Shown here in pieces: positions 1-11,114 of a stretch of 33,068 nucleotides of DNA (positions are counted from its first letter, which is position 1; each line of letters begins with the position of its first letter). Location of the stretch: contig ONZQ02000004.1 in NCBI GenBank assembly GCA_900312665.1, positions 838,904-871,971 of the forward strand, read 5' to 3'. The notes under the pieces are model-generated. The model searched no databases, had not been told where the DNA came from, and was given only the letters and a program-made list of their open reading frames with translations. The stretch is from Cephalotrichum gorgonifer. Lineage: Eukaryota > Ascomycota > Sordariomycetes > Microascales > Microascaceae. Both the position numbers and the translations under genes were made by a program.

Positions 1-666
1 GGAAAGGAGGAGAGGCCAAAGGTAATCCCTAGCGGGCGGACTACTCCGAGGGCGTTTATTGCGGGTCATGGTGCGGGCTGATCATGGCTCCCGTCGCTCA
101 GTTGGTACGGCCTTGTTTTCCTCAAGGGGGGGAAGGGGAGCGAGGAGGAGGTGACAAAGTGTCTCGAGCAGGACAGGGACAGAACAGGCAGGCAGGGTCG
201 GGCCAGAAAACAGCAAATCCCAGGAGGCGAGAGTCAAACGCGGGGTAGGGGATGGACGGCCGAGAGAGAGGGTGAACCGGCGCTCTAGATTCGCGATTAG
301 GCCTTTCTTTCCTGCTAATTGAAACCTTTGTTTTCACAATTTGTGGGTTTCCCAATGCATTGCATTGCAACGCAGGTGAAAGTAGTGTGGAAGAATTGCA
401 CCCGTCCCTCCTCTCCTTGCGTGGTTGGTTATCCATTCCATGGTGATACGCCTGTATTGGCCTTGATTATGTATTATTAAAGGGGTATCAAACATGAGCC
501 TATGTGTTCGTGTCTGTGTGCTCGAACTTTCTCATTCACCATTACTTGCTTGTTCTCTGCGGGAGAGTTCCCCCAGCCCTATGTTTCCCTGCTTCTTCCC
601 TTTCTTCTTTTCTTCTCTACTTTCTATTCCCTCCCTCCTTCGATTCTACCGTCTCGCCTTCCACAC
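1..666. other. Non-coding flank, left edge
   Basis: No gene can be supported here. It is the 3' flank of the minus-strand hydrolase gene. Short ORFs on both strands lack any recognisable motif and have low-complexity, Pro/Ser/Arg-rich translations. Positions 560-715 are pyrimidine-rich on the plus strand. Confidence 0.6.
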
Positions 667-2748
667 TCACGTCTCCCCCCGCACCCACCCCACGACCCTC
701 GCCCCCGCGTCCGCCACGAGGCTCTCGTAGTGTGCGTTCCCCGATAGGAACATGCTTACGTGGGCTTCCACCTCGTCGATGTCGCGCATGGGGACGGAGA
801 CCCAGGCCGAGTCGATGCGGCCCGCGCGCTTGGGCGTGGCGCAGAACTTGCGCATCTTGGTGGGCAGCGTGGGCTCCTCGGACGTCGAGGGGGGGGAGGC
901 CCCTGCCCCTGCCCCTGTCCCTGCCCCTGGTCCGGCCCCGGGTCTGATGGCTGGCCCTGAGGGTGGTTTACTGGTCGGGGAGGTGGAGGAGGCGGCGGCG
1001 ATTGGAGAGGCGTTATGGTCTGCGGGGGCGTCACGGGGCCGTCGTACAGGTGGAGGTCCGGGTCGGCGGGGCTCGGGGCCGAGGTGGAGTGCTGCTCGCG
1101 CTTCTCGAGGAGCTTGAAGGCGTGCTTTAGGAGTTTCTTGCGGGAGGCCTTGAGCGCCATGTCGTAGGCGGATTGGAACGCCTCCTTCTTGCTGAAGCCC
1201 CCGCCCCCGCCCCCGCCGGAGGTGGAGGCGGCGGTGGATGTGGAGGTAGTAGGAGTGAGTGCCGGCGAGGGAGGGGTGGGCGGCGGGCGGAAGGGCAGTT
1301 CGGATTGGGCCAAGGGCTGCGAGGAGGGATATGAGGGCGCGGCCGAGGAGGACTTCTCGTCGGTGAGGCCCATCGCCGCTTCATACGACGGCGGCTGGGA
1401 GGAACCGTGGGGGGCTGAACTAGCCTCCGATCCCTCCTCGTGTAGCTCGACCGATATCCTCGGCGTCGAGGCGCCCTCCGCGACGTTCCCCGTCGACTCC
1501 GTCCTCTCCTTCTTCTTCACCTTCTCCTTCTTCGGACGCCCCGTAGCCGAGGTGTAGTAGTTCACGAACCTAACCCTCGCGGCGCGGGCCCTGAAGCTCG
1601 GCTCTGCCGGTCCCGGCCCCTCCTGCGGCGGCGGACCCGGCACGACGTCCTCGAGCCGCCGTACCTCGTTGTACCGTGCGTGCAGCTGGCGGTAGTCGGC
1701 CAAGCTGCTGCCGTACTCCATGTGCGACAGGATGTGGCGCCCCGCCGCGGTGAATATGCCCTCGGAGAGGTGCTTCTTCGTGAAGTGGGCGAGCGCCGTC
1801 AGGGTGGAGCGCTCCTCGCGGACGACGTCGTTGTGCCAGGGTGGGTCGAAGGTTGGGTCTGAGTGGTGGGGAGGCGGGGAGATGGGATTGGGGGAGACGC
1901 TGGTGCCGGGTGGACCGACGGCGGGGTCGAGGGTGGTTGCTGGCCCCGAGGCCGGAGGCGGTGTTTCGCCTGTGGACGAAGTGGTGACCGTCGACGACTC
2001 GGGCGTCAGCTCCGGCGCCGAGCCCGTCTGTGTGGTGTTGGTGCCCTGTGGTTCGGGCATCTCGTCGCGGCGGAACAGGCTGGCGATGCCGCTGGGAACG
2101 ACGCCCGGGTGCAGGCCCAGGAAGGGCGCGTCCATGGCCAGGATTCCCAGGATGTGGTGTTTGTAAAGGTGCGGGTCGAAGGGGTTAGGGTTCGGCTGCA
2201 CGATCGGAATAGTTAGCCTTTAAGAACACTCACACATATACATGCATACATATATGCATCTCCCCAAGCTGTGTCGTGTACGTATAACCTCACGGAACCA
2301 AGGAGCTGAGACCCCGAACAGAACATACCAGCAGGACAATCTCAGCTGCCAGAATCCCGCCCATCGAGTGCCCCACGAGAATCACATCCGTCGACTCGTC
2401 CTCGTGCGGCTCCAGCCACTTGCTGAAGTTCTCCGCCCCCACGCCGATGGCGCGGTACGTCTTGTACCTCGGGTAGATCTTGGTGTGGATCGCGTGGGTG
2501 TCGGAGAGGGCCTCCTTCAGGTAGGCGTGGAGATGGGCCGGGAACGAGTTGAAGGACTGCGTGTTGCCGTAGAAGCCGTGGATGTAGATGAGGAGCAGCC
2601 GGCGCTTGGACCCGGAGCCGGGCCCGGAGCCGCCGCGGAACTCCGAGTCGGTAGGCACGAGGGACTGCGTCGAGGAGGAGCGGGGGTCGCCCCATCGCAT
2701 GTTGGCGAGGGGCGAGAGGCTATTGTTGCCCTTCTCGAACGTCGTCAT
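667..2748 (-). CDS. DUF676-type alpha/beta hydrolase (putative serine esterase/lipase), frame broken near the 3' end
   Basis: Two exons: 2748-2329 and 2195-667. The 133-nt intron (2196-2328) has donor GTATGT, branch GGCTAAC and acceptor TGCAG. Residues 51-140 hold the hydrolase core, with HGF at 57-59 (oxyanion region) and the nucleophile elbow GHSMGG at 126-131 (Ser128). Exon 2 adds MDAPFLG at 161-167, then blocks that recall the conserved fungal family (around HFTKKHLSEG at 277, VRFVNYYT at 348, KKLLKHAFKLLEKRE near 494), separated by Pro/Ser/Gly-rich linkers. The conserved C-terminus (KMRKFC ... DEVEAHVSMFL, stop at 667) lies in a different frame from the rest. The join needs one extra base in the G8 tract at 889-896, or an unusual 104-nt intron. 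Read as is, the frame runs on to a stop at 756 with a nonsense Arg/Pro/Ser tail (619 aa). With the frame repaired it is about 649 aa. Substrate unknown. A catalytic His in the C-terminal block (DEVEAH) is inferred only. Confidence 0.85.
889..929. repeat. G8 homopolymer next to a CCCCTG hexanucleotide repeat, inside the hydrolase gene
   Basis: Eight G at 889-896 are followed by five tandem CCCCTG units at 900-929, one with a mismatch. On the coding strand this gives a Gly-Gln repeat followed by prolines. The reading frame of the hydrolase changes exactly at the G8 tract. Confidence 0.9.
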
Positions 2749-3509
2749 TGAGAAAGAGGCGTGGTAGCGCCCTACTGTGAGGGCGGGCCGTGGGGTAGAT
2801 GGTCGGGTGTAGAGAGCGAGAAAGAGACAGAGCGCCAGAAGGGGAGAGAGAGACTCGATCGCGGGGTATGAAAGCCAGGCGAATGGCTCGACGGAGAGTC
2901 GTGTTCCTGGATCTCGGAATTGAGACGCTAGCGTCCTTCACGAACTGAAGAGTGTGCCGGTGGAGTGCTTATTATGCCTATGCCTCACTCGTACCAATGT
3001 GGAGGGCAAACAGGAAAGTACAACCGATCTTTCTGTCCCCTTTTGTCCTTTATCCTTCCACCGACCTGAGTGAGTGAGTTTGTACGAGTATCTGCATTGT
3101 AACAGGTAGCGGCAGGCGATATGACGTGTTGCCCCACTCGTCGATTAATTGACTGGTCCCCAGAGCCCAGATTTGGGTAGTTGCGTATGTCATTACGAGG
3201 CGCAGGCGGGTTTTATTTTTCAGGGCCGTCCAGTCTTCCTGTTTCACCTGTCTGTCACTTGTTCCTTGTACCTGAGACTAGTATTTTAGCCCGATGCCTC
3301 GTCATTAGTGTCTCTTGTCCTGTCGCCATTGCCCTGTCGCAGCCATAACCACAGCCGCAGCCGCCTCTCTTTGTACAAGCATAATCATATCCAAGCTAAT
3401 AAATAGTCTATAAATACGCAGGCCTCCAGAGACCTCCGAGTCAGGGGTGTGACAACCTCCGCTCTTGTACAAGTATCCGTCATGCAGGCCCGTAAACTCC
3501 GATCCACAG
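2749..3509. other. Intergenic region: 5' flank of the hydrolase, 3' flank of TOF1
   Basis: No gene is visible. The region lies upstream of the hydrolase start (2748) and downstream of the TOF1 stop (3510). It contains two copies of the ACTCGTA/TACGAGT 7-mer (2987 and 3083). I see no clear TATA box. Confidence 0.6.
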
Positions 3510-6500
3510 CTACTCCTCGTCACTACTGTCGATAACAAACCCTCCCCTGACCCGCGCCCGTGGCCTCGCCGAGCGCACCGGCTCATCATCCTCATCCTCG
3601 TCACCGTCCCCCTTCTCCGTGTCGCCCATCCCGATATCCCCATCTGCGTCCGTCTTGGCTTCGTCTGGTGCTACTCCCTTGCTACTAGGCCACACCAGCC
3701 GATCCGCATCGTCGTTATCGTCCCCGATCACTCCGTCTTCCGGATCCTCGGAGATCCTCCTCCGCTTCCGCCGACCCACGCCTGGTTCTGAGTTATCCGA
3801 ACCGGACCCTTCCGCTTCAGATCCAGACCCCGGCGGGGAGTCGACACCCTTCCCCTCATCCGACGTGACGCCCTGTGAGAACTCCATCTCATCCTCGCTA
3901 TCCACTAATACCGCAGGCTTTCTCTTCTTTTCCACGGACACGATCGTGGGAACACTCTGCCCCGCCGCCTCCGCGAGCCTCTGATTGCTCCTCCTCAGCT
4001 CCTCCTCTTTGGCGAAGAATTCCCTGTCCGCCTCACTGTCCTCGTCGCTGTCGTGTACATACAGCTGACTCTTCACCTTCGCCCTCCTCTCCCTCTCCTT
4101 CTCCCTCCTCTTCCTCGCGCGCTCGTCCAGCTCCGCCTCGTCTGGGGACTGGCTCCTCTCCCTTCTCCTCCGGCTCCGTTTCGCCTTCTTCGGCTTCGCC
4201 CCGTCTATGGCTCTCCGCTCCGTGGGGCCACCCTCGGGGAACAGATTGTCGAGGTCCTCGTCTTCGTCGTCGGAGGGTACGAAGGCGCGAGTCCGGTTCG
4301 TTTTGCGCCGGATCTGGTCCTCCGCGGCTCCTTCTTCAAACATGGGCGGGTTAAATTCCGCCGCGTTGATGAGGTCGGTGTACTCCTTCAGCTGATCCGC
4401 CGTGACCTCGGCCGGTATGATCCACACGGACTCGAGCGTCTCCTCTAGGGCGGGCGAGAGTCTGCGTATACCGACGGTGGCCATTAGGAGGCGGAGGTAA
4501 GGGTTCTTGAGCATTGCCGTGTGACGGGCTTCGTTATCAGCGCGGACGGCTTGGGTGTGATGTTAGCAACTGCCGAGTCTTGTAGATCAACCGTGATTCA
4601 CTTACTGTACGGGAGAGCCTCTTTGGGCTCCCGAGGGCCGCTCGTCTCACCATTGACTCCGTCCACGGTGGCCTCCGCTCCGCCCTCGACACTGGGGATG
4701 GCCGACTCGGCTGCCGGCCATTCTTTCCTCGTCTCTTCCGCCCCCCTGAGGACACCTTTCACCCATGAAATGTGATCAATCTCGTTCCTATCAAGCAGGG
4801 CACCAACCACGATACCAATCTGCTTATCGAGCTCTTCGGTATTCCGAAACTCCAGCTCCGCCGCGGGCCGAACCCTCGCCGGCTTCGCCTCCCTCTCCGT
4901 GCCCGTTTCAATATAGTGGGCGATCTCGTTGTTCTTGCTAAACAGCATCTCGACGATGAGTGCCGGCCGCTCCTGGATCTTCCGGATGCACTTCTTCAGC
5001 ACCTGCTTGATCAGCTCTTCCCAGTCCTTGTAGAGGCCCGAGCTCCTGTCGAGCGCCTCCGGGCCCTTGATCATGTTGTACAGTAGGTGGATAATGTCCA
5101 CGCGGAAGATCATCACCGCCTTGTTCTGCTTGAACGCGAGCCTGTAGAAATATCGATGAGCCCGCTTTAGCTGCTCGTCGTCGAGCTCCTTGTAATGCTT
5201 CAGGTACTCAACGAATGTGTCCACAACGCCCTGCTGCACAAAGCGCTGGGCAAACGACTCGAAGTCGAACTTCCGCTCCGACACCGTCTTCTGAGCCTGC
5301 TGCTCATCATCTTCCGACCCGCCGAGCCCATCCGCGTCGTCTCCGTCCTCGTTGCCACCTTTCGAAGCGTTTCGCTTCGCCTTCCTCGCTCGCCTCCTCG
5401 AGCGGATCTGCATGTCAACGTTCCTCTTCGAGTACGCCTCGAGGATGCGGATAAAGTGGTGCGTGAGTTCCGTCGCGGCGTCGAGAAACTCGAAGCCCTG
5501 GTGATTGTAGTTTCGTATCACGCCCGTGACGAGGTCGTGTACAGTGTCCTCGTAGAAGAGCCGGCTGAGGATGTTGTCCGCGATCTCCTCGTCGGTCTCG
5601 TTGCCCGAGCCCGTCATCTCCTGCACCGTCAGGAGAATCTGGGTGAAGCACCGCATGACGGCGATCAGGTCTTCCCAGCTCTTGTTATCCAGGGCGGACC
5701 TCATCGACTTCTGCAGCGTGATGAACATCTCCTGGTTCAGCACGCCGGCGACGAGGTTGAAGGGGCTGACGTCCTCCCCGTTGCCGCTGCCGTCACCGTT
5801 CTTATCCCGCTTCGATTTCGCATCCTGCCGTGCGCGCTCCGCACGGAGGAACCACGCCACAAGGTAGAAGAATTGCCTGGGGTGGTAGTGGAGGGCGTGC
5901 TGCGCGTCCCGATCGATCGTCTTGCGGATGTGCTGGAAGAGCGGGTTAAATCCGGAGTCTAGGAACTCCTCGACAAAGGACCGAAGCTGCTCGGTCGCCC
6001 TGCTATTCAGCTTCGGGGCCAGCCCGAGCTCAGAGCTGTCCACTTCGTTCTTCCGTCGGTATTTGGGGGGCTTGAAAGACTTGGTCTCGTCTAGCTTGCG
6101 ACGCCGAGCCGCGACGTCCATGAGGGGGCCCTGGCCGGAGATTGTCGACATCTTGCCGTCGTCTCGCTTTACCCAAATGGTCGTCCCGAACCTATTGTGC
6201 CGAGTGGGCGCGTGCTTGTTGTACGCATTGTGCATCGCCTCCTCCTTCCGCATCATGGCGACGAGCTGGTCTGCCTTCGCCTTGCCCTGCTGCTTCTCGC
6301 TCAGGAACAGCCTATCGGCGTCTACCCTCTTGAGTAGGTGGAACAGGATCTCCATAACGACGACGTCTTCGGTCCTGAAATCTTCGCCCATGTTCGATGC
6401 GATCGTGAGGAGGAAGAGGAATATGTCTTGGTAAGAGAACGCGTCGATCAGGGCCGAGCGAGATATCTGTGACTCATCTCCATCGAACTTGACTCCTGGA

Positions 6501-7128
6501 GGCGGAGCGATCATCGCGGTATTCCTCAGAAAGTACAGAATGAGTTTGATAATGCCCTGGTCCCTGGCCCCCCGGTCTCCGATCGGCATCGCCATTGAGG
6601 GCAACGCCAGCCTCACGGCCGTATGTAGAATCCTCGCCGCGTCGTAGTTGATAATGGCCCTCTTGTACCTCACCTGCGCCAGCTCCAGGACGGGCATGTT
6701 TCTATAATTGTTGACCGTCAACCTCTCCGGGTCCTTGTCGAACGGCCAGGTGAGGGGCACCATGACCTCGAGACAGGCGAGCGCCAGCCTTGACTTGAAC
6801 TTGCTGTCGGATTCGCCCTCGGTCCACATGGCGAGGATATGGAGTAGGTCCACGTCGACGATGTTTGAGTCGGCAATGCATCGGGCAACGTCCATTCGGT
6901 TCATCTTCTCGTCGTAGAAGCGGATCCACTTCTTGAGATCGCGGAGGACGTCGAGGGCGTCGTCGCCCAGCACGTAGCGGCCATCGTCGTCGGCACTCGT
7001 TCCGCCGAGCTATAACTCACATCACATTTGTTAGCTCGGCCGGTTCTGAAGGGCATGAAGTCCGGAGGGTCGGGAGCATATACCGCGGACACGAGGCTGT
7101 TGACGTGGGCCTGGACCTCCTCGTTCAT
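3510..7128 (-). CDS. TOF1: Topoisomerase 1-associated factor 1 (Timeless/Tof1/Swi1 family)
   Basis: Three exons: 7128-7084, 7009-4606 and 4549-3510, giving 1162 aa, close to the usual length of fungal Tof1. Intron 1 (7010-7083, 74 nt) has donor GTATAT and branch GCTAAC. Intron 2 (4550-4605, 56 nt) has donor GTAAGT and branch GCTAAC. The start gives MNEEVQAHVNSLVSA, which splices onto LGGTSADDDGRYVLGDD as in Tof1 orthologues. The Timeless N-terminal domain covers about residues 20-290 (WIRFYDEKMNRMDVARC, LTWPFDKDPERLTVNNY). A second conserved block (RQFFYLVAWFLRAERAR) is near 392, a basic RRRARKAKR stretch near 560, and the HRYFYRLAFKQNKAVMIFR helix region near 632-664. LRLLMATVGIRRL (near 835) follows intron 2. 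The C-terminal third is acidic and disordered, with basic NLS-like runs (KKAKRSRRRR near 943), and ends in FVIDSSDEE. In known fungi it pairs with Csm3/Swi3 to stabilise paused replication forks in the nucleus and supports checkpoint signalling. Confidence 0.95.
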
Positions 7129-7310
7129 GGTGATGGGACCAGGTCTGTTCTACCTGTAATTGTCGTTTGGAAGTGATAGAAAGCGAATTGCCTTTTTCAG
7201 TTCGAGTACCATCACTTAAGGTGCCACATTGCGGTTGATCCGCCTAATATCGGGATCTCCTACCTTGGTGGTGAATATTGAGCCCCAAGTGACGACGTCT
7301 GGACCCTCAA

Positions 7311-7334
7311 ACGCGTCTTCGGCGCGTCGACGCG
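7311..7334. promoter_or_regulatory. MluI cell-cycle box (MBF-type) cluster
   Basis: ACGCGT lies at 7311-7316, and a perfect 12-bp palindrome CGCGTCGACGCG at 7323-7334 carries two more CGCGT/ACGCG half-sites. The cluster is about 185-205 bp upstream of the TOF1 start. ACGCGT is the known site of MBF, which drives G1/S genes in yeasts. Use here is inferred from the replication role of TOF1. Confidence 0.5.
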
Positions 7335-7455
7335 ATAAGTGGATTTTGACTTTAAAGTGGGGGTAGCTAGCCCGGAAAATGCTCGGAGACATGGCATGTC
7401 CTAACACCACGGAGCTTGCCCTGGCACGGGCTGACAACAGATGTCGACCGGTGTG

Positions 7456-7461
7456 CCGAGG
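7456..7461. promoter_or_regulatory. CCGAGG site (FarA/FarB fatty-acid response type)
   Basis: CCGAGG, the complement of CCTCGG, lies about 113 bp upstream of the dehydrogenase start. In Aspergillus nidulans FarA/FarB bind this hexamer in promoters of fatty-acid catabolic genes. One hexamer in 445 bp could easily be chance. Confidence 0.3.
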
Positions 7462-7573
7462 TTAGCCGAACTGATGATCTCACCTCCCGCGAGCTTGTGA
7501 ACACGACTCGGCTTCAAGACCGGTGGAGGGGTCTTTACTCCCGTCACTCACTCCTAACCCATCCGCATTCATA

Positions 7574-8670
7574 ATGTCGAGCTCAATCCTCCGTATCCAG
7601 AGCCGCAGGCTAGCGTCGCAGCTCCGTAGCTTCAGTACCTCTCCCAGGCAGTATGCGCCGACGGTCAACTCCCTAGGCGTCATCGGCTCCGGTCAAATGG
7701 TGGTTTTGTCCCTTCCTGTTCGGGATTTACCAGTGTTTGGAGGTTTTTCTCTTTCTAACTAATGATAGGGACTCGGGATTGCACTGGTTGCTGCCCAGAA
7801 GGCCCAGGTGCCGGTGACGTTGGTGGACACCTCACAGGCGGCGCTTGACAAGGGGCTGGCATTCGCTGGTATGGATCCATGAGGCCATATGAGCCAAGTG
7901 CCCCTATGATGGAACATTATTGATGGCCCCGAACAGAGAAGTTACTCGCAAAAGATGTGTCCAAGTCGAGGATCAGCCAAGAGGATGCTGACAAGACCCG
8001 GTCCCTCCTCACTACGACAACCTCCATGGACAACCTCTCAGACGTTGACTTCGTCATCGAGGCCGTCCCAGAGATCCCCCAGCTCAAGTTCGACATATTC
8101 GCCAGGCTGGCCCAGATATGTCCCAAGCACGCCATCCTGGCGACGAACACCTCCTCCATCTCCATCACGAAGATCGCCGCCGCCACGACCAAGGACCCCA
8201 ACGACACCTCAGCCAGCTCTCGCGTCGTCTCGGCCCACTTCATGAACCCCGTCCCCGTCCAGAAGGGCGTCGAGATCATCGGCGGCCTCCAGACCTCCCC
8301 CAAGACCCTCGAGGCCGCCGTGGAGTTCTGCAAGAGGATGGGCAAGATCACCTCCGTCTCGGCCGACTCCCCCGGCTTCCTCGCTAACCGCATCCTGATG
8401 CCCTACATCAACGAGGCGGTCATCTGCCTCGAGACGGGCGTCGGCGACCGCGACTCCATCGACGCCATCATGAAGAACGGGACGAACGTCCCCATGGGAC
8501 CCCTCCAGCTTGCGGACTTCATCGGCCTGGACACTTGCCTGGCCATCATGAAGGTGCTGCACGTGGAGACGGGGGACTCCAAGTACAGACCCAGTGTGTT
8601 ACTGAGCAAGATGGTGGATGCCGGATGGCTGGGGAAGAAAAGCGGAAGGGGATTTTATGAGTACAAATGA
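7574..8670 (+). CDS. Mitochondrial L-3-hydroxyacyl-CoA dehydrogenase (HADH/3-hydroxybutyryl-CoA dehydrogenase family)
   Basis: Three exons: 7574-7699, 7769-7868 and 7937-8670, giving 319 aa, the usual length of the short-chain enzyme. Intron 1 (69 nt) has branch TCTAACT and an unusual donor GTGGTT. Intron 2 is 68 nt with donor GTATGG. The NAD-binding glycine motif GSGQMG (38-43) spans the first splice junction, which supports the gene model. The catalytic residues of the family are present: Ser148 (NTSS), His176 (SAHFMNPVPV), Glu188 (KGVEII) and Asn226 (LANR). The protein ends in GRGFYEYK, with no peroxisomal SKL-type signal. The first 30 or so residues are rich in Arg and Ser with no acidic residue, and FSTSPRQY resembles a cleaved mitochondrial presequence. 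It would oxidise 3-hydroxyacyl-CoA to 3-ketoacyl-CoA with NAD in beta-oxidation. The ATG at 7574 is preferred to the in-frame ATG at 7523 because the presequence begins there. Divergent from TOF1. Confidence 0.95.
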
Positions 8671-11083
8671 ACGGACTGTGGGCGTAGGTCCGATGGACTT
8701 TTAGAGAGCCTCCATGTCTGTGTATGAGACATATATGGTAGACACCAATGTTTAGACTTGCCCTTTCGCAGCTCTGTAAGGACATCTTGACGGGGGGACT
8801 CTTGGGGAAAGTCTTCAGCATTGCCGAGTTTGTTGAATATCTAGGGATATGGACTACTAAGTCCAATCTGTCTTTCGGGCCGCTAGAAAGGAGCGGGTTT
8901 GTGGGGGACAGTGATATTCATCGGACTTGGAGGTCGCGAAGAGCCCTCTAGGTCAGGATTTAACTCGAGATATACACCATACTTACACCATATAAGGCTG
9001 GGGGTTTTAGCGTGTTAGCAAAAAGATAGTTTACCTCTATCTGTATGTCTTTCTTCTCAGCTAGAAAGAGTTTACAGCACAGCGAGGTGGGTAACTAGCC
9101 CGACTCGGATCTCGCGCACATGCAGTTAGAGAATACCGTAATACCGTGCCGGCCGTACAGGAAGTTCATCATTGATCGAGCTGGGCCAAGGCGTTATCTA
9201 CGTACGAACAGGTTACCCGAGCCCCCGTTATGTCCTCGGAAGGAAACAAAAGAATACCTAGTGGCCATCAGCAGCGGTAAGGGAGATAACCTCACCATCA
9301 TCGCCCATTGAGAAAGGACGAGTCATTATGAAGGGATACTTTCCAAGGATACTCTCCATACATACTGGAACCACTATTGAAGACCAAGGCGCCAGTCAGA
9401 CCTACACACACCACGCTCGAGTCATGGAGGATGGAAAGACATCGCTAATGCAGTCTGCAGGCGAATCACCCCGCAGCTAGGCGAGCAAAAGCCGCAGATT
9501 CCCCATGACCCGCACGGCGGGCCACCGAGCCGTTTGGGGGGGCAGCCGTGTGGGTGGAAGCATGTGCCTATGGGGAGACCTACTAGCGCCTCTCTCCTCC
9601 TCGGTGGCTCTGATGCGTGGATCTTTTGTAATGGAGCTGCCAAGGGCTACAGAGAGGTTGGGGGGTTACCCCTTTTTCGACCCCGCGTGGAGAACAGGGA
9701 TGCGGGACGTCTTAGTGAGACGGCCACACTATTCGGTCCCGAGGAACGTAGTAGGCATCCCTCGCTAGCGTACGCTGTAAGCCGTCAGACAGAATACCAA
9801 GCAAAGAGCTTAGCTGTGCCCACGGCTAAAGGGAGGTATTGATGGTGAGCCAGGGACTCTGGAGTTCGGCCTTCTGAAAAGTACCGCTTCACCATATTCA
9901 ACGGAGCAAGTGAACAGCAGGCAAGAACCGTCGCTCCTATTTTCAATCCGCACCCACGGAGTACCCGAGGTCAGTTATACGTGGAAGTGATACCCGGCTG
10001 GGCATAGTATCCGTCAACAGGTCTCCTGCCCCCATGGTATGGCGACTCCAGCCGTCCGCCCGCAGAAATCCGACCACAGAACCTAGATCCAAGGCCTGAG
10101 CGACCCGCCACTTCTGCTCGCCCCCTCTAAACAACGAGGTCAATGTATGTTTGCGGTGGACCTCAAGCCACAGGGGCGGTTCCGCGGAGGGCGTGTGGTG
10201 AGGGTTGCCACTCATGATGCCAGAAATATCCACTAGAGGCGACATGCGAGTGTGTGGCCGATGAAAGTGGAGGAGGGGTGTCCGTACTAGGAATGTACCA
10301 GATGATCACCATGGGCGTGAAGCATTAGAGGCAAGGATAGGAGAGGTGGGGATGGAGTGTGGGAGAAGAATAGCAATGGCAAGTATAGGGGGTTGGTCTG
10401 ACTCGCCTTGTACCTCTCACTCCACGACTGTTCCTCTACTTCTCGGGCTACCGCCTGTGTGAGAAGCCAATAACCTGTTGTGATTCGCCATCCACAGACT
10501 AGACAATATGATCACATCTACCGGTACTGCCGTATCTACCCTGCTACTGCCGCTCGGATGGTAGGAAGGCGGGCCGGCAGGATAGGGGGAATCCTGGGCT
10601 CTGCCACTGCCTGGGGCTCCCACGGAAAAGCGGGGAGGCTGAAGGAAGGAGTTGGAATCGATGCAAAACCGGACTTGTTGCCTCGGTTGTTCTGGGTCGT
10701 GCTAGATGCCCGGTCCGTAGCCATGCGCATGGCTCTCGGTTCGCCAGAAGCACTCGCTTACCACGTGCATCTGCAATAATGGACAAACAAGGTAACTGTC
10801 AAGCCTTGGGAGCCCACGATCCGCTTCATGAGGCCCGCCCTTCCGAATACTAGAAAAGACACCACCAAGTATCTAGTACTCGTCTCGCTTCTTTCTGCAC
10901 ACCCCCTTTCGCTCCTTCGTAACTGGCCCGGGGTTCATCTCCTTCCCGATCTGATCAATGTTACCTCTGGTCATGTTATGGACAAAGGAATTGACAACCT
11001 AGTCGACCGTTGCCCTATATCCCTGATTCATTATTGCTATGGGCAACGCAAGTGTGTCTTGCAACGCCACCGACCTGGAGCAA

Positions 11084-11114
11084 GGGGGGGAGCAGGGTGA
11101 GGGAGGGAAGGGGG
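11084..11114 (+). repeat. G-quadruplex-type G-run cluster
   Basis: Five G-runs of 7, 3, 3, 3 and 5 are separated by 1-4 nt on the plus strand. This matches the general G3+N1-7 pattern. No gene is adjacent. Confidence 0.6.

Larger units (their letters stand above)
7129..7573. promoter_or_regulatory. Divergent (shared) promoter of TOF1 and the 3-hydroxyacyl-CoA dehydrogenase
   Basis: These 445 bp separate the start codons of two head-to-head genes. No coding ORF is supported here. The region holds the MCB-like cluster (7311-7334), a GATAAG site (7334-7339) and a CCGAGG site (7456-7461). No canonical TATA box is visible on either strand. Which sites act on which gene is inference. Confidence 0.7.

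Noticed and set aside
75..125. tRNA-like A-box and D-arm (GTCGCTCAGTTGGTACGG)
   Set aside because: The A-box consensus has a mismatch, the D stem does not pair, and no B box (GGTTCGANNCC) or cloverleaf follows within 100 nt.
7523..7573. Upstream in-frame ATG as the start of the dehydrogenase
   Set aside because: It would place MEGSLLPSLTPNPSAFI before the mitochondrial presequence, spoiling the basic, acid-free N-terminus. The ATG at 7574 gives the usual family layout.
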